64,000 nt of DNA from Actinomadura coerulea (GTDB lineage: Bacteria; Actinomycetota; Actinomycetes; Streptosporangiales; Streptosporangiaceae). The notes under the pieces were generated by a model. That model had not been told where the DNA came from, searched no databases, and saw nothing but the letters and a program-made list of their open reading frames with translations. The stretch lies in the NCBI RefSeq assembly GCF_014208105.1, contig NZ_JACHMQ010000001.1, forward strand, positions 7,068,001 to 7,132,000, read 5' to 3'. The position numbers and the translations under genes were made by a program. Numbering within the stretch: the first letter of the stretch is position 1; the number at the start of each line of letters is the position of its first letter. Of the stretch, positions 51,881 to 59,986 are shown one piece after another.

Positions 51881-52495
51881 CTAGTCGGCGGCCGCTTCTT
51901 CGAAGATGCGGTCGATGCCGTCCGGGTACATCGGGGCCTGGACGGCGGCGTCGGCGAAGCGGGTGAGCAGCCGCGCGAACTCGGTGCGCTCCCGCTCCGA
52001 CCAGTCGGCCATCAGGTCGTCGAGGTAGGCGCGGCGGAAGCGGTCGGAGACCTGCTTGACGCGCCGCCCGGACTCGGTCAGGCCGAGGTTGGCGCGACGC
52101 GCGTCGACGGGGGAGGGGCGCCGGGACACCAGGCCGGCGTCGATGGCGTGCCCGACGAGGCGGCTCGCCGTGGACGGGTCGATCTCCAGCCGTTCCGCGA
52201 CCGCGCCGACCGTGACCTCGCAGGACGGGTCGTCCGGGCCTTCGCAGCCGGTGAGGGCGGCGACCGCGTTCACCACCATGAGGTTCGACAGCTGCAGCGG
52301 GCGCCCGTCGGCGGCGGTGGAGGTCTGGGCGCGGACGCGCTTGACGAGGTCGGGCTTGGCCCACACGCGGCGCAGATGGAACAGCGCGGTCGCGATATCG
52401 GTGAGGACGCCGTCGACGGGGGGTTCGGGAGGGGTCCCGTCCCGGGGCGCGGCCCGCTCGGCGGTCCGTCCCGTGGCGGAGGTCTCCGTCGCCAT
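51881..52495 (-). CDS. MarR-family transcriptional regulator
   Basis: The 204-residue winged-helix protein shows VTVGAVAERLEIDPSTASRL for the recognition region, wing RRPSPVDARRANLGLTESGR, and an N-terminal acidic leader of 30 residues longer than usual. GGAGA lies 7 nt before the ATG. A perfect palindrome lies upstream (52542), a candidate autoregulatory site. Confidence 0.9.
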   Translation of the reverse strand: MATETSATGRTAERAAPRDGTPPEPPVDGVLTDIATALFHLRRVWAKPDLVKRVRAQTSTAADGRPLQLSNLMVVNAVAALTGCEGPDDPSCEVTVGAVAERLEIDPSTASRLVGHAIDAGLVSRRPSPVDARRANLGLTESGRRVKQVSDRFRRAYLDDLMADWSERERTEFARLLTRFADAAVQAPMYPDGIDRIFEEAAAD

Positions 52496-52541
52496 GCAAG
52501 GTCTCCGTTCCGGACGCCGAACGCTGCGGATCACCCACTCT

Positions 52542-52564
52542 AACGTATGCAGAGTACATACGTT
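52542..52564. promoter_or_regulatory. palindromic candidate MarR operator
   Basis: AACGTATG and CATACGTT, perfect 8-bp arms with 7-nt spacer CAGAGTA, 47 nt before the MarR start. AT-rich within GC-rich surroundings, overlapping a likely promoter. Confidence 0.6.
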
Positions 52565-52755
52565 CCCGGTGCGGCGTGAACCTCGTTGCCGGTGAGACAC
52601 CTGGCGCTGAAGAGCCCCAGGTGAACGGGGATGTGATGCACTGAACCACCGGCGTCCGTTCCCCGGGATCCGCCGGTACTTGTCCGCCAGGACGCGTAGC
52701 ATGGCTCCCGCCCGAACCCGGACGACCCGGGATCAGTAACCACAGAGGGGACCTG

Positions 52756-53145
52756 ATGCGAGCGGCGAACGCCCCCGGTGACCCCCGCGGTGACGTCCCC
52801 CCGCAGGGCCGAGCCATGGACGACGGCCGCCCCCCGGCCGAGCCCGGCCCCGCCGACGCGGAGGACGGAGCGGACGACGCGGCGTTCAGCGCCGGAGGGC
52901 TCTCCGAGCGCGACCGCGGGATCCTCGCCTTCGAACGGCAGTGGTGGAAGTACGCCGGGGCCAAGGAGCAGGCCATCCGCGAGACGTTCGACATGTCGGC
53001 CACGCGGTACTACCAGCTCCTGAACATCCTGATCGACCGGCCCGAGGCGCTGGAGTGCGACCCGATGCTCGTCAAGCGCCTGCGCCGGATGCGGACACAG
53101 CGGCAACGGAGCCGTGCCGCGCGGCGGCTCGGCATCCGGCCCTGA
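52756..53145 (+). CDS. DUF3263 protein
   Basis: The 129-residue protein carries the DUF3263 core: LSERDRGILAFERQWWKYAG, then KEQAIRETFDMSATRYYQLL and LIDRPEALECDPMLVKRLRR. The core reads like a small sigma-like HTH found throughout actinobacteria, with unknown function. The N-terminal 45 residues are disordered. AGAGGGG lies before the ATG at 52756; an ATG at 52816 would remove the disordered part. Confidence 0.9.
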   Translation: MRAANAPGDPRGDVPPQGRAMDDGRPPAEPGPADAEDGADDAAFSAGGLSERDRGILAFERQWWKYAGAKEQAIRETFDMSATRYYQLLNILIDRPEALECDPMLVKRLRRMRTQRQRSRAARRLGIRP

Positions 53146-53164
53146 GCTGGCCACCATTGGTCAC

Positions 53165-53986
53165 GTGAACTCTCCCCGCTCTCTGACGGCCGCAGGTGCC
53201 GTAGGCCTTGACGCCATCCGCGAGAACCCGGCCGGAGCCGTGCTCGGCTTCGACTTCGACGGCACCCTCGCGCCGATCGTCGCCGACCCCGCCGCGGCGA
53301 GGGCCCATCCGGACGCCGCGCCGGCCCTGGCCCGGCTGGCCCCCCTGGTCGGCTCGCTGCTGATCGTGACCGGACGGCCCGCCGCCGTGGCCGTCGAGTA
53401 CGGCGGATTCGAGGACGTCGACGGGCTCGTCGTCCTCGGGCAGTACGGCCTCGAACGCTGGGACTCCGGCGCGCTGACCGTGCCGGAGCCGCCGCCCGGC
53501 GTCGCCGAGGCCCGCGCGAAGCTGCCCGGCGTCCTCGCCGCCGCCGGCGCCCCGCCCGAGACGTTCGTCGAGGACAAGGGCCAGGCGCTCGCCGTCCACA
53601 CCCGGCGGTGCGCCGAACCGCAGGTCGCGCTGGACCGGCTGCGCAGCATCCTCGCCGCGCTCGCCGAGCGGACCGGGCTGGCCGTGGAGCCCGGGCGGTA
53701 CGTCCTCGAACTGCGCCCGCCCGGCATGGACAAGGGCAAGGCGCTGCGCGCGTACCTCGACGACCGGGGGACGCGCCCCTCCGCCGTGCTGTTCGCCGGG
53801 GACGACCTCGGCGACCTCGCCGCGTTCGACGCCGTCGACGCGCTGCGCGCCGAGGGCGTGCCCGGCGTTCTGGTGTGCAGCGGCTCGACCGAGGTCACCG
53901 CGCTCGCCGAACGGGCGGACCTGGTGGTCGACGGGCCCGCCGGCGTGGTCGACCTCATCGGCTCGCTCGCCGACTCCCTCTCCTGA
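53165..53986 (+). CDS. otsB: trehalose-6-phosphate phosphatase
   Basis: The 273-residue HAD-superfamily enzyme releases phosphate from trehalose 6-phosphate. Motif I is FDFDGTLAP (D30, D32); LLIVTGRPAAV carries motif II Thr; YVLELRPPGMDKGKALRAYL gives the Lys; FAGDDLGDLAAFDAV gives motif IV Asp pair. The GTG at 53165 is the family-length start. The synthase otsA is 6 kb downstream on the other strand. Confidence 0.92.
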   Translation: MNSPRSLTAAGAVGLDAIRENPAGAVLGFDFDGTLAPIVADPAAARAHPDAAPALARLAPLVGSLLIVTGRPAAVAVEYGGFEDVDGLVVLGQYGLERWDSGALTVPEPPPGVAEARAKLPGVLAAAGAPPETFVEDKGQALAVHTRRCAEPQVALDRLRSILAALAERTGLAVEPGRYVLELRPPGMDKGKALRAYLDDRGTRPSAVLFAGDDLGDLAAFDAVDALRAEGVPGVLVCSGSTEVTALAERADLVVDGPAGVVDLIGSLADSLS

Positions 53987-54208
53987 GCCCTCCCTCGTCC
54001 GACTCCTCCCGCGGACTCCGGCGCCACCCGGGCGCCGGAGCGCGGAGAGTTGTCCGTCAGGTGACAAGAGCCGCGGCTCGACTTGTCGTATCTCGCGAGA
54101 CTCCGGGGGCCGGTGTGGCGCGAGGAGGCGATTAAGTCAAAATGTGATGAATTGTGGGGAGTGCGGCTTCACGGGGGAGCCGCACGAGGGACATCGGGAG
54201 GCTAGACG

Positions 54209-55315
54209 GTGGACACGGAACCGGGACTTCCGCGCCGTCCAGGCGAGACCAGGCACACGCCCTCCCAGGGCATCCCGAGGGCCACGCCCAGGGAAGGAAC
54301 TCCGGTCCGCCCGCCCGGCGCCCACGTACCGCCCGGCGGCCCGGGTCCGTCGGGGCCTCCCATTCCACCGGACGCACCGACGCGTCCGATCGTCCACAGC
54401 GCTCCGGCGGCGCAGGCGCCGCCGCGTGTCTGGGGCACGCCGCCGCCCTCGCCTCCCGAGCCGCCGCGGCCGCGTCCCGAGCCGCTCGGAGGGCCAGAGT
54501 GGGCCGCCGTGCCCGAGGCGCAGGACGCCTACTCCGCGCCCGAGGAGCGGTCGTCGACAACCGGGCCGATGGGCGTCCGCGAGACCAGCGGCGTCCAGGT
54601 GCGGCTCGGGCCGCGTGAGCGCGAGCGCGAGCGTCGGGAGCGGCGGCGCAAGGGACGCCGCAGCGGCCTGGTCGCGGCCGGCGTGCTCGTCCTGGCCGGT
54701 CTGGTCACGGCCGGGCTCGTGCTCACGCCCGGCTCCGGCGGCGAGGGCGCGACGGAGGCGGCCCCCGCCGCGGGCGAGCGGGCGCCGGGCGGAGCCGCCA
54801 AGCTGCCGCCCGCGGGCTCGCCCATCACGGTCGGCACCGCCGACGGCTCCAGGTACCGGATCGCCGCGGTGACGTCCGGAATCAGCGACGGCGTCGTGAC
54901 GACGGCCAGGTCCGCGCCGCCGTCCGGGACGGCGTTCCCCTACATCGAGTACATCCTCGGCAACCCGAGCGGCGGGAAGGTCCTGCTCGACTTCCCCGGC
55001 GACGTGTTCGTCAGGCGCGACCTCGTCACGCCGGCGGCGCGGGGACGCTGCATGCCGCAGGCCGGCGTCCCCGAGGCCCTGTGCACGCCGCCGACCGCCA
55101 GCCAGTTCGTGCGGCGGCTCGCGGGCGGCGCGCTGATCGCGGGGGAGGGCGGCGACAAGTACCTGCCGCCGGGCTCGTCGTACCTGGTCCGCGCGACGGT
55201 GAGCGTCCCGGTCGACCGCGGCGTCAGGCGCTCGGACATGGCCCTGTACGTGTGGAAGCAGCTCTACATGGCCGACCGCCTCGCCAGTCGGGCGCCCTTC
55301 CCGAAGGGAAAGTGA
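54209..55315 (+). CDS. single-pass membrane protein with Pro-rich N-terminus, unknown
   Basis: The 368-residue protein has a disordered Pro-rich cytosolic part (1-140), then a strongly basic segment (RERERERRERRRKGRRSG), one helix (about 153-172) and an extracytoplasmic domain of about 170 residues with two Cys (RGRCMPQ, EALCTPP). The overall plan resembles DUF-type actinobacterial sensors or anchors near kinases. GGGAGG precedes the GTG. Followed by a hairpin terminator. Confidence 0.6.
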   Translation: MDTEPGLPRRPGETRHTPSQGIPRATPREGTPVRPPGAHVPPGGPGPSGPPIPPDAPTRPIVHSAPAAQAPPRVWGTPPPSPPEPPRPRPEPLGGPEWAAVPEAQDAYSAPEERSSTTGPMGVRETSGVQVRLGPRERERERRERRRKGRRSGLVAAGVLVLAGLVTAGLVLTPGSGGEGATEAAPAAGERAPGGAAKLPPAGSPITVGTADGSRYRIAAVTSGISDGVVTTARSAPPSGTAFPYIEYILGNPSGGKVLLDFPGDVFVRRDLVTPAARGRCMPQAGVPEALCTPPTASQFVRRLAGGALIAGEGGDKYLPPGSSYLVRATVSVPVDRGVRRSDMALYVWKQLYMADRLASRAPFPKGK

Positions 55316-55346
55316 AACCGCCGCGGCCTTGGCGGCCACGGCGGTT
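55316..55346. terminator. hairpin terminator between convergent genes
   Basis: ACCGCCGCGGCC and GGCCACGGCGGT pair with a single mismatch around a 5-nt loop, directly after the plus-strand stop and 22 nt before the PadR stop. Confidence 0.65.
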
Positions 55347-55367
55347 CCGGTCGGTGCTTCCTGAGGC

Positions 55368-55964
55368 TCACTCGGCTTCGGGGTCATCGGCGAGGATCCC
55401 GTAGAGGCGGCGGCGGGCGTCGTTGACCACGTCCAGCGCGCGCGCCTTCTGCGCCTCGCTGCCCACGGCCATCACCTGGTGGAGGGCGCCCATCAGCTGG
55501 CCGACGGCCTCGCGTCCGCGCAGGACGTTCTCGCCGGCGGCCTCGGTGACCTCGTCCCAGGGGGCGGCGGTCTGCGCCGACGCCTCCTCCCGGCCGGAGT
55601 CGGTGAGGGAGAACAGCCGCTTGCCGCCCTGCTCCTCACTGGTGACCAGGCCCTCGTCCTCCAGCATCTGGAGGGTCGGATAGACCGAGCCGGGGCTCGG
55701 ACGCCAGACGCCGCCGGTGCGGCCGTCCAGTTCCTGGATCATCTCGTAGCCGTGCATCGCCCGCTCGGCCAGCAGGGCGAGCAGCGCCGCCCGGACGTTG
55801 CCGCGCCGGGTGCGCCGGCCGCGGCCGCCGCGTCCGCGTTGGCCGGGCCCGAAGCCGGGTCCGCCCGGGCCGCCGGGTCCCCACGGGCCGAACGGGTCGC
55901 CGCGGCGCCCCCGCTCCCTGGGGCCCGCGAAGCCGCCGCGCCTTCTCATCGTGTGCTCGTGCAT
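55368..55964 (-). CDS. PadR-family transcriptional regulator
   Basis: The 198-residue protein has a Gly/Arg/Pro-rich disordered N-terminus (1-52), then the PadR winged helix (VRAALLALLAERAMHGYEMI, WRPSPGSVYPTLQMLEDEGL, GKRLFSLTDSGRE) and a helical dimerisation part. GGAG lies before the ATG at 55964. The AT-rich upstream region has a palindrome that is likely its operator. Confidence 0.92.
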   Translation of the reverse strand: MHEHTMRRRGGFAGPRERGRRGDPFGPWGPGGPGGPGFGPGQRGRGGRGRRTRRGNVRAALLALLAERAMHGYEMIQELDGRTGGVWRPSPGSVYPTLQMLEDEGLVTSEEQGGKRLFSLTDSGREEASAQTAAPWDEVTEAAGENVLRGREAVGQLMGALHQVMAVGSEAQKARALDVVNDARRRLYGILADDPEAE

Positions 55965-55998
55965 CGCAGTCTCCTTCTCCTGTTGATCGGTTGCGATG

Positions 55999-56030
55999 CT
56001 TCGACGATATATCGCTAACATGTCGCGATG
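55999..56030. promoter_or_regulatory. candidate PadR operator
   Basis: The palindrome CGATATATCG (56005-56014) is followed by CTAACATGTCGCGA, a related half-site. GATATATCG-type sites are common before padR genes. It lies 41 nt before the ATG and probably overlaps the promoter. Confidence 0.5.
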
Positions 56031-56080
56031 CAACAAGTGTGATGCAGATCACTACGGAGTGTGCCCGTGCCGAACGGAAC

Positions 56081-56111
56081 GAGGCGCGGAGCGGCGGCCG
56101 CTCCGCGCCTC
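56081..56111 (-). terminator. terminator of the kinase gene
   Basis: A perfect 14-bp stem GAGGCGCGGAGCGG / CCGCTCCGCGCCTC with a 3-nt loop, 38 nt past the kinase stop on the minus strand. It contains a GCGGCCGC octamer at its tip. Confidence 0.75.
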
Positions 56112-56149
56112 GATACGCGGGTCTTCGTACTACCGGTCCGGGCCTTGGA

Positions 56150-58207
56150 TCAGGGGCCGGTGACCTTCAGGTTGTCCAGGATGTCCTTGGTGGCGTCGCG
56201 GCCGTCGGTCTCCTTGACCCGGATCCACAGGCCGAACTTGCCGGACCTGTCCTTGAGGCCGACCTCGGTGACCGACGGCGTGCCGGTCTTGCACGCGGTG
56301 AAGCGGGTGATCGTCCCGCTGAGGGCGCCGTCCGGTGTGGTGTAGTTCTCCGGCGCGGCCTTCGTGCACTGCGGATGGACGGCGGCGCGCGGCGGCGGGA
56401 GCTGGCCCTGACCCAGGTCGGTGGTCACGCCGACGAACACGCCGGGGCCCTTGCCGTTGCCGAGGAAGGCGGCCTTGTCCGGCGTCGCGCGCAGCACCGG
56501 CCGCGGCTGGGCGTCGGTGAGGCCGACGGCGGACGGCGTCCACGTCGCTTCCTGCCCCTGCACCGGCCACGCCTTCGGCACCGCGGTCTTGATCTTGCCG
56601 GAGCCGTCGGCGACCGCGGCGAAGTCCTTCGGCACCGCCGGCTTCTTGCCCTTGCCGTCCTTGCCGCCGTCCTTGCCGTCGTCGCCGGAGAACATCATGC
56701 CGAGGGTCAGCCCGCCGATCACCGCCACCACCAGCACGACCGCCGTGATGATCAGCGGCGTGACGAACTTCTTCGGCGCGCCGGCGCCCCGCGGCCCGCC
56801 CTGCCCGCCGCCCTGGACCGGCCCCGGGGGCGGAGGCTGGAACCCGGTCGGCGGGGGCCCGTAGGGCTGCTGGCCGCCCGGGCCCATCTGCTGCATCGGG
56901 CCGCCCTGCGGGGCTCCGCCCTGCGGCGGCTGGGTCGGGAACGCGGTCGTCTTGTCGTCAGGCGCCTGGGGCTGGGGCGGCGCCTGCGGTCGGCCCTGCT
57001 GCCGGCCCTGCGGCGGGGGCTGGTAGGCGATCGTCGGGTTGTTGTCGTTGTCCGGGGCCGTGGGCCCCTCCACCTGGGTAAAGGGGGCGGAGCGCCCGCT
57101 GGGGCGGTCGACGACCGTCGCATCCTCGGACGACGAACTGGGCGGGACGCCCATCTCGGACGTGTGGAGGTCGTCCTCGCCGGGCTGGTCGAACCGTGTC
57201 TGCATGCCGGGCGGCGCGCCCTGCCCCGCCGCCGCACCTGGCTGCGCGGGGCCGGGCTGCTGCGCGGGAGTGGGCTGCCGCTGGCCCTGGACGCCCTCGC
57301 GGTAGAAGTCCTGGACGGTCGCGTCCGCGTCGATCTGCGGCGCGGGAGTCTCTGGAGGCGGGGGCGCGGCGTGGACGGGCGCCGGTGCGGCCTGCGCCGG
57401 CGCCCCCTGCGCGGAGGTCGGCCGCAGCGTGGACAGCGCCTCGGCGAACGCCTCGGCGTTCGGCCACCGCTTCTCCCGCTCGACCTCCAGCGCCCGCAGG
57501 ACCACCTGGTCGAACGCGGGGGGCAGGCCCTCGCGCAGCTCGCTCGGCGCTTTCTTGACCGGCGCCGGGCCCGGGGCCCGTCCGGTGAGCATGTGGTACG
57601 TCAGCGCGCCGAGCCCGTACACGTCAGCGCGGATGTCGAGCCCGCCGCCGAAGCGCGCCTGCTCGGGCGACATGTACCCGGGCGTGCCGACCGGCAGGGT
57701 GAAGGCGCCGGACGCGTGCGCGAGCGCCTTGGCGAGGCCGAGGTCGGCGATGAGCAGCTTCTCGCCGCCGTCCGGCGTCGACTGGAACAGCACGTTGGAC
57801 GGCTTCAGGTCGCGGTGGATGACGCCCAGCGTGTTGATGACCTCGACGCCATAGGCGATCTGCTCGGCGAGCGCCACCGCCTCACTGACCGGAAGTGGCC
57901 GCTCACGCATTCGATCGCCGAGCGTTCCGCGGTCGGCGTACGACATCACGAAGTAGGGGCGCCCGTCAGGGAGCTCGCCGATGTCGTGGACCCGGACGAG
58001 CCGCTCGGAGTCGGCGCGGCGTAGGATCCGGGCTTCCTCCAGGAACCTGTTGCGCACGTCCAGATCGTCGATCAGGCTGCCGTTCAGCACCTTTATGGCG
58101 ACCTGGGACTCGAGGGCGTCGTCGTGACCCAGCCACACAGAGGCGAACGCCCCCGAACCCAGGACGCGATCGATCCGGTAACGGCCTACTGATGGTGGGA
58201 AAGACAC
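56150..58207 (-). CDS. membrane Ser/Thr protein kinase, PknB-like catalytic domain
   Basis: The 685-residue protein has the kinase domain at 1-275: VLGSGAFASVWLG (P-loop), VAIKVL (Lys), HRDLKPSNVLF (catalytic loop), ADLGLAKA (DFG site as DLG), PGYMSPEQ. A long Pro/Gln-rich juxtamembrane region follows, then one helix (about 496-518), an acidic-basic linker and an extracytoplasmic domain of about 150 residues with two Cys. The GTG 58207 places the domain at the N-terminus as in the family; no ribosome site. Divergent from an ECF sigma gene (52 nt). Confidence 0.92.
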   Translation of the reverse strand: MSFPPSVGRYRIDRVLGSGAFASVWLGHDDALESQVAIKVLNGSLIDDLDVRNRFLEEARILRRADSERLVRVHDIGELPDGRPYFVMSYADRGTLGDRMRERPLPVSEAVALAEQIAYGVEVINTLGVIHRDLKPSNVLFQSTPDGGEKLLIADLGLAKALAHASGAFTLPVGTPGYMSPEQARFGGGLDIRADVYGLGALTYHMLTGRAPGPAPVKKAPSELREGLPPAFDQVVLRALEVEREKRWPNAEAFAEALSTLRPTSAQGAPAQAAPAPVHAAPPPPETPAPQIDADATVQDFYREGVQGQRQPTPAQQPGPAQPGAAAGQGAPPGMQTRFDQPGEDDLHTSEMGVPPSSSSEDATVVDRPSGRSAPFTQVEGPTAPDNDNNPTIAYQPPPQGRQQGRPQAPPQPQAPDDKTTAFPTQPPQGGAPQGGPMQQMGPGGQQPYGPPPTGFQPPPPGPVQGGGQGGPRGAGAPKKFVTPLIITAVVLVVAVIGGLTLGMMFSGDDGKDGGKDGKGKKPAVPKDFAAVADGSGKIKTAVPKAWPVQGQEATWTPSAVGLTDAQPRPVLRATPDKAAFLGNGKGPGVFVGVTTDLGQGQLPPPRAAVHPQCTKAAPENYTTPDGALSGTITRFTACKTGTPSVTEVGLKDRSGKFGLWIRVKETDGRDATKDILDNLKVTGP

Positions 58208-58259
58208 TCCCGTATCATCCCAACAACGGGGTGAGCGCGCGAACGAGCAATGAGGCGGC

Positions 58260-58811
58260 ATGGCATTCGACGAGAGGACCGAGGAGTTGGCGGTCAAGGC
58301 CGCACAGGGCGACCAGGGCGCCCTCAACGAGCTCCTCCGCAAGATCGAGCCGGACGTGCTGCGGCACAGCTCCCGGTTCCTGCCCTGCCGACAGGACGCC
58401 GAGGAGGCGTGCCAGGACGCGCTGCTCCAGGTCGCCCGGAACATCCACCGGTTCGAGGGCCGGTCGCGGTTCAGCACCTGGCTGCACGTCGTCGTCGCCA
58501 ACTCCGCCCGCTCCACCTACCGGTCGCTGAAGCGGCGTTCGGTCGAGCAGGCGGGCGAGCTTCCGCAGCAGCGCCCCGACCCGCGCCGGACGAGCGTCAT
58601 CGCCGGCTCCCGGGTCGACATCCTGGACGCCATGGAGGACCTGGAGGCCCGCAAGCCGGACCTCATCCAGGCCCTCGTGCTGCGGGACGTCTCGCAGCTG
58701 GAGTACGCGGAGATCGCCGAGCAGCTCAAGCTTCCGCTCGGCACGGTCAAGTCCCGCATCCACGAGGCGCGCAAGCAGGTGAGGCAGACGCTCGGCGAGT
58801 CCTACACCTGA
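58260..58811 (+). CDS. ECF sigma factor
   Basis: The 183-residue protein has region 2 (CRQDAEEACQDALLQVARNI, RFSTWLHVVVANSARSTYRS) and region 4 (LEYAEIAEQLKLPLGTVKSR, IHEARKQVR). No anti-sigma gene is adjacent. Divergence from a Ser/Thr kinase with a 52-nt gap suggests ECF43-like regulation by phosphorylation, an inference from context. Confidence 0.9.
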   Translation: MAFDERTEELAVKAAQGDQGALNELLRKIEPDVLRHSSRFLPCRQDAEEACQDALLQVARNIHRFEGRSRFSTWLHVVVANSARSTYRSLKRRSVEQAGELPQQRPDPRRTSVIAGSRVDILDAMEDLEARKPDLIQALVLRDVSQLEYAEIAEQLKLPLGTVKSRIHEARKQVRQTLGESYT

Positions 58812-58849
58812 CCGCCGGTCAAGGGTGGGTCATCGGCCGGTAACAGTGA

Positions 58850-58884
58850 GTGCAGAAGCCGGGTCCTGAGCTGGGCTTCTGCAC
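58850..58884 (+). terminator. 11-bp perfect hairpin between sigma and sulfotransferase genes
   Basis: GTGCAGAAGCC and GGCTTCTGCAC with a 13-nt loop, 38 nt after the sigma stop. It may terminate the sigma transcript or form a leader structure of the next gene; no U-run. Confidence 0.55.
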
Positions 58885-58897
58885 CAGCATGCGGTGC

Positions 58898-59923
58898 ATG
58901 TCACCAGGACCGGCCCTCCGCCACGATCGTCCGATCTTCATCTTCGGCTGTCCTCGCTCGGGCACGACGTTGCTGCGCCTGATGCTGCACTCGCACGCCC
59001 GCATCGCGATCCCGGCGGAGACCAGGTTCGTCCTGCCCGCCTATACGGCCAGGTGCGACTACGGTGACCTCCGGGAGAGCAAGAACAGGCGGATGCTCGC
59101 GGAGTGGATCGTCGGGGAACGGTCGACCAAGGTGCGGGCGCTCGGCGTGGACCCCGACGGGCTCATCGAGGAGATCGCCGGCGGGCCGCCGACGCTCGGC
59201 TCGGCGATCGGGATCGTCTTCCGCGCCTACGCATGCCTGCACGGCAAGCCGCGGTGGGGCGACAAGCGGCCGAGCTACTCCCAGCACGTCGGCGCGCTGC
59301 TGCGGATGTTCCCCGACGCCCAGTTCGTCCATCTCATCCGGGACGGCCGCGACTGCGTCGCCTCGCTGATGGAGATGCCGTGGTTCGACGCCGACATCCA
59401 CCACGCCGTCTCCGCCTGGCGGGAGACGATCGACCGCGGTCGCCGGCTCGCCGAGCGCCTCGGCCCCGACTCCTACTACGAGCTGCAGTACGAGCGGCTC
59501 GTCGCCGACCCCGCCGACGAGCTGGCCCGGCTCTGCGGCTTCCTCGGCGAGGACTTCGACGCCCAGATGATCCACCCGGAGGGCCTCGCGAAGCGGATCG
59601 TCCCGTCCACCAAGAAGTGGCACGGCCGCACGCACGACGCCGTCACCACCAACCGCGTCGGCTCGTGGGCCGAGCGCCTCGACGCCTGGGAGATCAGCCT
59701 GGCCGAGGCCGCGTTCGGCGAGCGGCTCGCCGAGTACGGCTACGAGCCGAGCGGCCTGCCGAAGCCGTCCACGGCCCAGCTCGCCCGCTTCACCCGTACC
59801 GCCGCCCACCGGCGCATGGCGCAGAGCAAGGCCGCGCTGCGCGAACGTTGGAGGCAGCACCACGAGCCGAACCCCGTCGAGTGCCTCCTCACCGCCGAGC
59901 GGTCCACCAGCACCGCCCCCTGA
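58898..59923 (+). CDS. sulfotransferase family protein
   Basis: The 341-residue PAPS-dependent sulfotransferase has a 5'-phosphosulfate loop GCPRSGTTLLRLMLHSH at residues about 18-34 and 3'-phosphate-binding RDGRDCVASLMEMPW. The acceptor is unknown. I place the start at ATG 58898, after the hairpin, because the family begins about 10 residues before the PAPS loop; a GTG 16 codons earlier lies inside the hairpin. It sits between otsB and otsA, so a sugar acceptor such as trehalose is conceivable. Confidence 0.85.
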   Translation: MSPGPALRHDRPIFIFGCPRSGTTLLRLMLHSHARIAIPAETRFVLPAYTARCDYGDLRESKNRRMLAEWIVGERSTKVRALGVDPDGLIEEIAGGPPTLGSAIGIVFRAYACLHGKPRWGDKRPSYSQHVGALLRMFPDAQFVHLIRDGRDCVASLMEMPWFDADIHHAVSAWRETIDRGRRLAERLGPDSYYELQYERLVADPADELARLCGFLGEDFDAQMIHPEGLAKRIVPSTKKWHGRTHDAVTTNRVGSWAERLDAWEISLAEAAFGERLAEYGYEPSGLPKPSTAQLARFTRTAAHRRMAQSKAALRERWRQHHEPNPVECLLTAERSTSTAP

Positions 59924-59986
59924 CCGGACCCCCGGCGTGTCGCCCTGACGCCCGCAGAGCAGGACGCCGCTCCCTCTCGCGGGGGG

